From Parcubacteria group bacterium (lineage in GTDB: Bacteria; Patescibacteriota; Minisyncoccia; UBA6257; JACRHW01), in the NCBI GenBank assembly GCA_016211955.1, contig JACRHX010000055.1, positions 1-13,213 on the forward strand: DNA of 13,213 nucleotides, written 5' to 3'. The position numbers were made by a program, and so were the translations under genes. Shown here one piece after another: positions 11,711 through 13,213 of the stretch. Below the pieces are notes generated by a model that was not told where the DNA came from, ran no database searches, and worked only from the letters and a program-made list of their open reading frames with translations. How positions within the stretch are numbered: the stretch's first letter is position 1; every line of letters starts with the position of its first letter.

Positions 11711-13213
11711 ATGCTTCCTTTTGTTCTTATCTCGATCCTCGTTATTGTGTTGGGGGTAACTATCACGGGTTTTGTGATGCTTTCGCGTTTTCGCATGAGA
11801 GGCGCCATCGCGCGGGGTCTCAATATGTCCCTTTTTTCCGTTCGAGTGCCTCGAGAATTTGCTAAGGAGGGGGGCAAGGGGGGAGAACAACAGCAGAAAC
11901 AAGAGAGAGATACTATTTCTGTAACCGAACAAATGCTTTCTTCGATGGGGCATCTTCATTCGAAAGGATGGAAAAAGTTCTTATACGGAGAACCCTATAT
12001 TGTTTTTGAAATAGGGGTGCATCATATTGGTGAGGAGATTCATTTTTATGTAGCAACTCCCAACGCCTATTCGGAACTTCTTGAAAAACAAATTCATTCT
12101 TTTTATCCGACCGCGGAAATAAAACCAGCGATGGATTACAACATATTTAATCCACATGGTGTGAGCGCGGGTGCATACATGACATTAAAAAAGAGCCCGA
12201 TATTACCGTTTCGTACCTATCAGATTCTTCCCGCTGATCCCGTGGGCGAGATACTTACGGTTATGTCAAAGCTTGAGTTGGAAGGAGAGGGGGTATCTTT
12301 CCAGGTGCTTGTACGTCCTTCACATAGAACGGACATTAAATCAAAAACTTCAAAAGTGCTTAAGGAGCTTCAGAAGGGCGCCTCGTGGGGAGAGGCGTTG
12401 AGTAAGGCGGGAAAAACGTTCATGGGAGACGTGGCGAAAGAGTTTGGCAGAGCTCTTAATCCACTCGAGTCTTCATCTCAACAAAAGAACCCTGAAGAAC
12501 AAAAACAGGTTCTTCAGCATTATCAAGATCTTATTAAGGCTGTTGCAAGCAAGGTGTCGAAACCCGCTTTCGACGTAAATATACGAGTTGTCACCTCTGC
12601 TCCGACAGAGGCACAGGCGAATGAGTTACTGCGTGATACAACGAGTGCGTTCACACAGTTTGAGGCACCCGATATGAATGGGTTTCGTTCTGTAACACAA
12701 AAAGGAAAGAGTCTCGATGTGTTTGCTCGCGACTATTCGTTTCGTATTTTTAATGAACAGTACGCAATGTATCTTTCGACGGAGGAGATTGCCAGTTTTT
12801 ATCACTTTCCACTTCCGACCACTGCAACACCGCGCGTGAATTTTCTCAAAGCAAAACCAGCGGAACCTCCTCCGAATCTCCCCAAAGAAGGAATTATTTT
12901 GGGGGCGAATACGTATCGTGGGACTGAAAAACTGGTCCGCTTAACACCGGAAGATCGTTTGAGACATCTTTATATTATTGGGCAGACAGGTACCGGAAAG
13001 TCCTCTCTTCTTAATCGTATGGCCAAACAAGATATTGAGGCGGGAAATGGTGTGTGTATCATTGATCCCCATGGTCCTTTTGCTGACGCTGCTATTACCT
13101 ATGTACCAAAAGAGCGCGCAGATGACGTTATTTGGTTTGATCCAGGCGACACCACGCGTCCTTCTGGATTAAACTTTTTGGATATTGATCCTACCAAGCC
13201 ACGTCAAAAGACC
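11711..13213 (+). CDS. VirD4/TraG-like (DUF87-type) membrane ATPase, 3' end outside window
   Basis: The frame is open from ATG 11711 to the window end (501 codons) without a stop. An N-terminal membrane helix (about 3-25) is followed by a basic segment and a Glu/Gln-rich stretch, then a large alpha/beta region (about 75-390). The start of a P-loop motor domain follows: YIIGQTGTGKSSLLNRM (421-437) with Walker A K430, and VCIIDPHGPFADAA (448-461), typical of VirD4/TraG/HerA-type DNA-pumping ATPases where 'DPHG' follows the Walker strand. Proteins of this layout are, from memory, common in CPR genomes, annotated as type IV secretion or DUF87 proteins. They may act in DNA or protein transfer, or with type IV pili. 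The long N-terminal part has no function assigned. No Shine-Dalgarno is adjacent. Confidence 0.82.
   Translation, partial: MLPFVLISILVIVLGVTITGFVMLSRFRMRGAIARGLNMSLFSVRVPREFAKEGGKGGEQQQKQERDTISVTEQMLSSMGHLHSKGWKKFLYGEPYIVFEIGVHHIGEEIHFYVATPNAYSELLEKQIHSFYPTAEIKPAMDYNIFNPHGVSAGAYMTLKKSPILPFRTYQILPADPVGEILTVMSKLELEGEGVSFQVLVRPSHRTDIKSKTSKVLKELQKGASWGEALSKAGKTFMGDVAKEFGRALNPLESSSQQKNPEEQKQVLQHYQDLIKAVASKVSKPAFDVNIRVVTSAPTEAQANELLRDTTSAFTQFEAPDMNGFRSVTQKGKSLDVFARDYSFRIFNEQYAMYLSTEEIASFYHFPLPTTATPRVNFLKAKPAEPPPNLPKEGIILGANTYRGTEKLVRLTPEDRLRHLYIIGQTGTGKSSLLNRMAKQDIEAGNGVCIIDPHGPFADAAITYVPKERADDVIWFDPGDTTRPSGLNFLDIDPTKPRQKT

Noticed and set aside
1..13213. TGA recoded as glycine, as in SR1/Gracilibacteria
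   Set aside because: All long genes are open without in-frame TGA, and both GIY-YIG genes end sensibly at TGA.

Overview
The window looks like a chromosomal piece of a bacterium with a small genome, most likely a Candidate Phyla Radiation / Patescibacteria member (Parcubacteria-like). That placement is inferred from several features: moderately AT-rich DNA; compact and overlapping housekeeping genes with weak or no Shine-Dalgarno sites; a divergent FtsQ/POTRA protein; a VirD4/TraG-type ATPase with a long non-motor N-terminus; and several small GIY-YIG genes and palindromic repeats. TGA is not recoded: every long gene is open without in-frame TGA, and both GIY-YIG genes end in TGA.

Layout. 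(1) 1-5018, plus strand, apparently one transcription unit: 3' end of mreC, mreD, mrdA (PBP2), a GIY-YIG gene inside a 14-bp terminal inverted repeat, greA and lysS. (2) 5019-5342: mostly non-coding, with one doubtful small ORF and a weak terminator. (3) 5343-6227, minus strand: a RlmI/COG1092-like SAM methyltransferase. (4) 6223-7720: an accessory, repeat-rich patch. It holds a solo palindromic repeat, a second and different inverted-repeat element, a small two-helix membrane protein with a perfect Shine-Dalgarno, a decayed gene, a terminator, a second GIY-YIG gene bounded by inverted palindromes, and a good sigma70-type promoter. (5) 7741-10255: serS and alr, separated by a 66-bp paired palindrome. 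(6) 10315-13213: FtsQ-like protein, a coiled-coil/proline-rich protein, and the first 501 codons of a VirD4/TraG-like ATPase that runs off the window.

The housekeeping genes fall into cell-wall and division functions (MreC, MreD, PBP2, alanine racemase, FtsQ-like) and information processing (GreA, LysRS, SerRS, an rRNA-type methyltransferase).

The main discovery candidate is a set of REPIN-like elements linked to single-domain GIY-YIG nucleases. Family A is an 8-bp-stem, 4-nt-loop hairpin (core ATTCCCGCGAAGGCGGGAAT). It occurs as an inverted pair around a GIY-YIG gene (7224-7575), as an empty inverted pair of 66 bp (9055-9120) and as a solo copy (6223-6249). Family B is a different inverted repeat (ATCCCGTTAGAGAT) bounding the other GIY-YIG gene (2821-3098). 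In both GIY-YIG units the right-hand repeat encodes the protein's C-terminus and its TGA stop. The insertions also supply the serS stop codon, the greA start codon and a possible methyltransferase start codon. This resembles REP/REPIN-RAYT systems with a GIY-YIG nuclease in place of the tyrosine transposase. The link is inferred from architecture, not shown.
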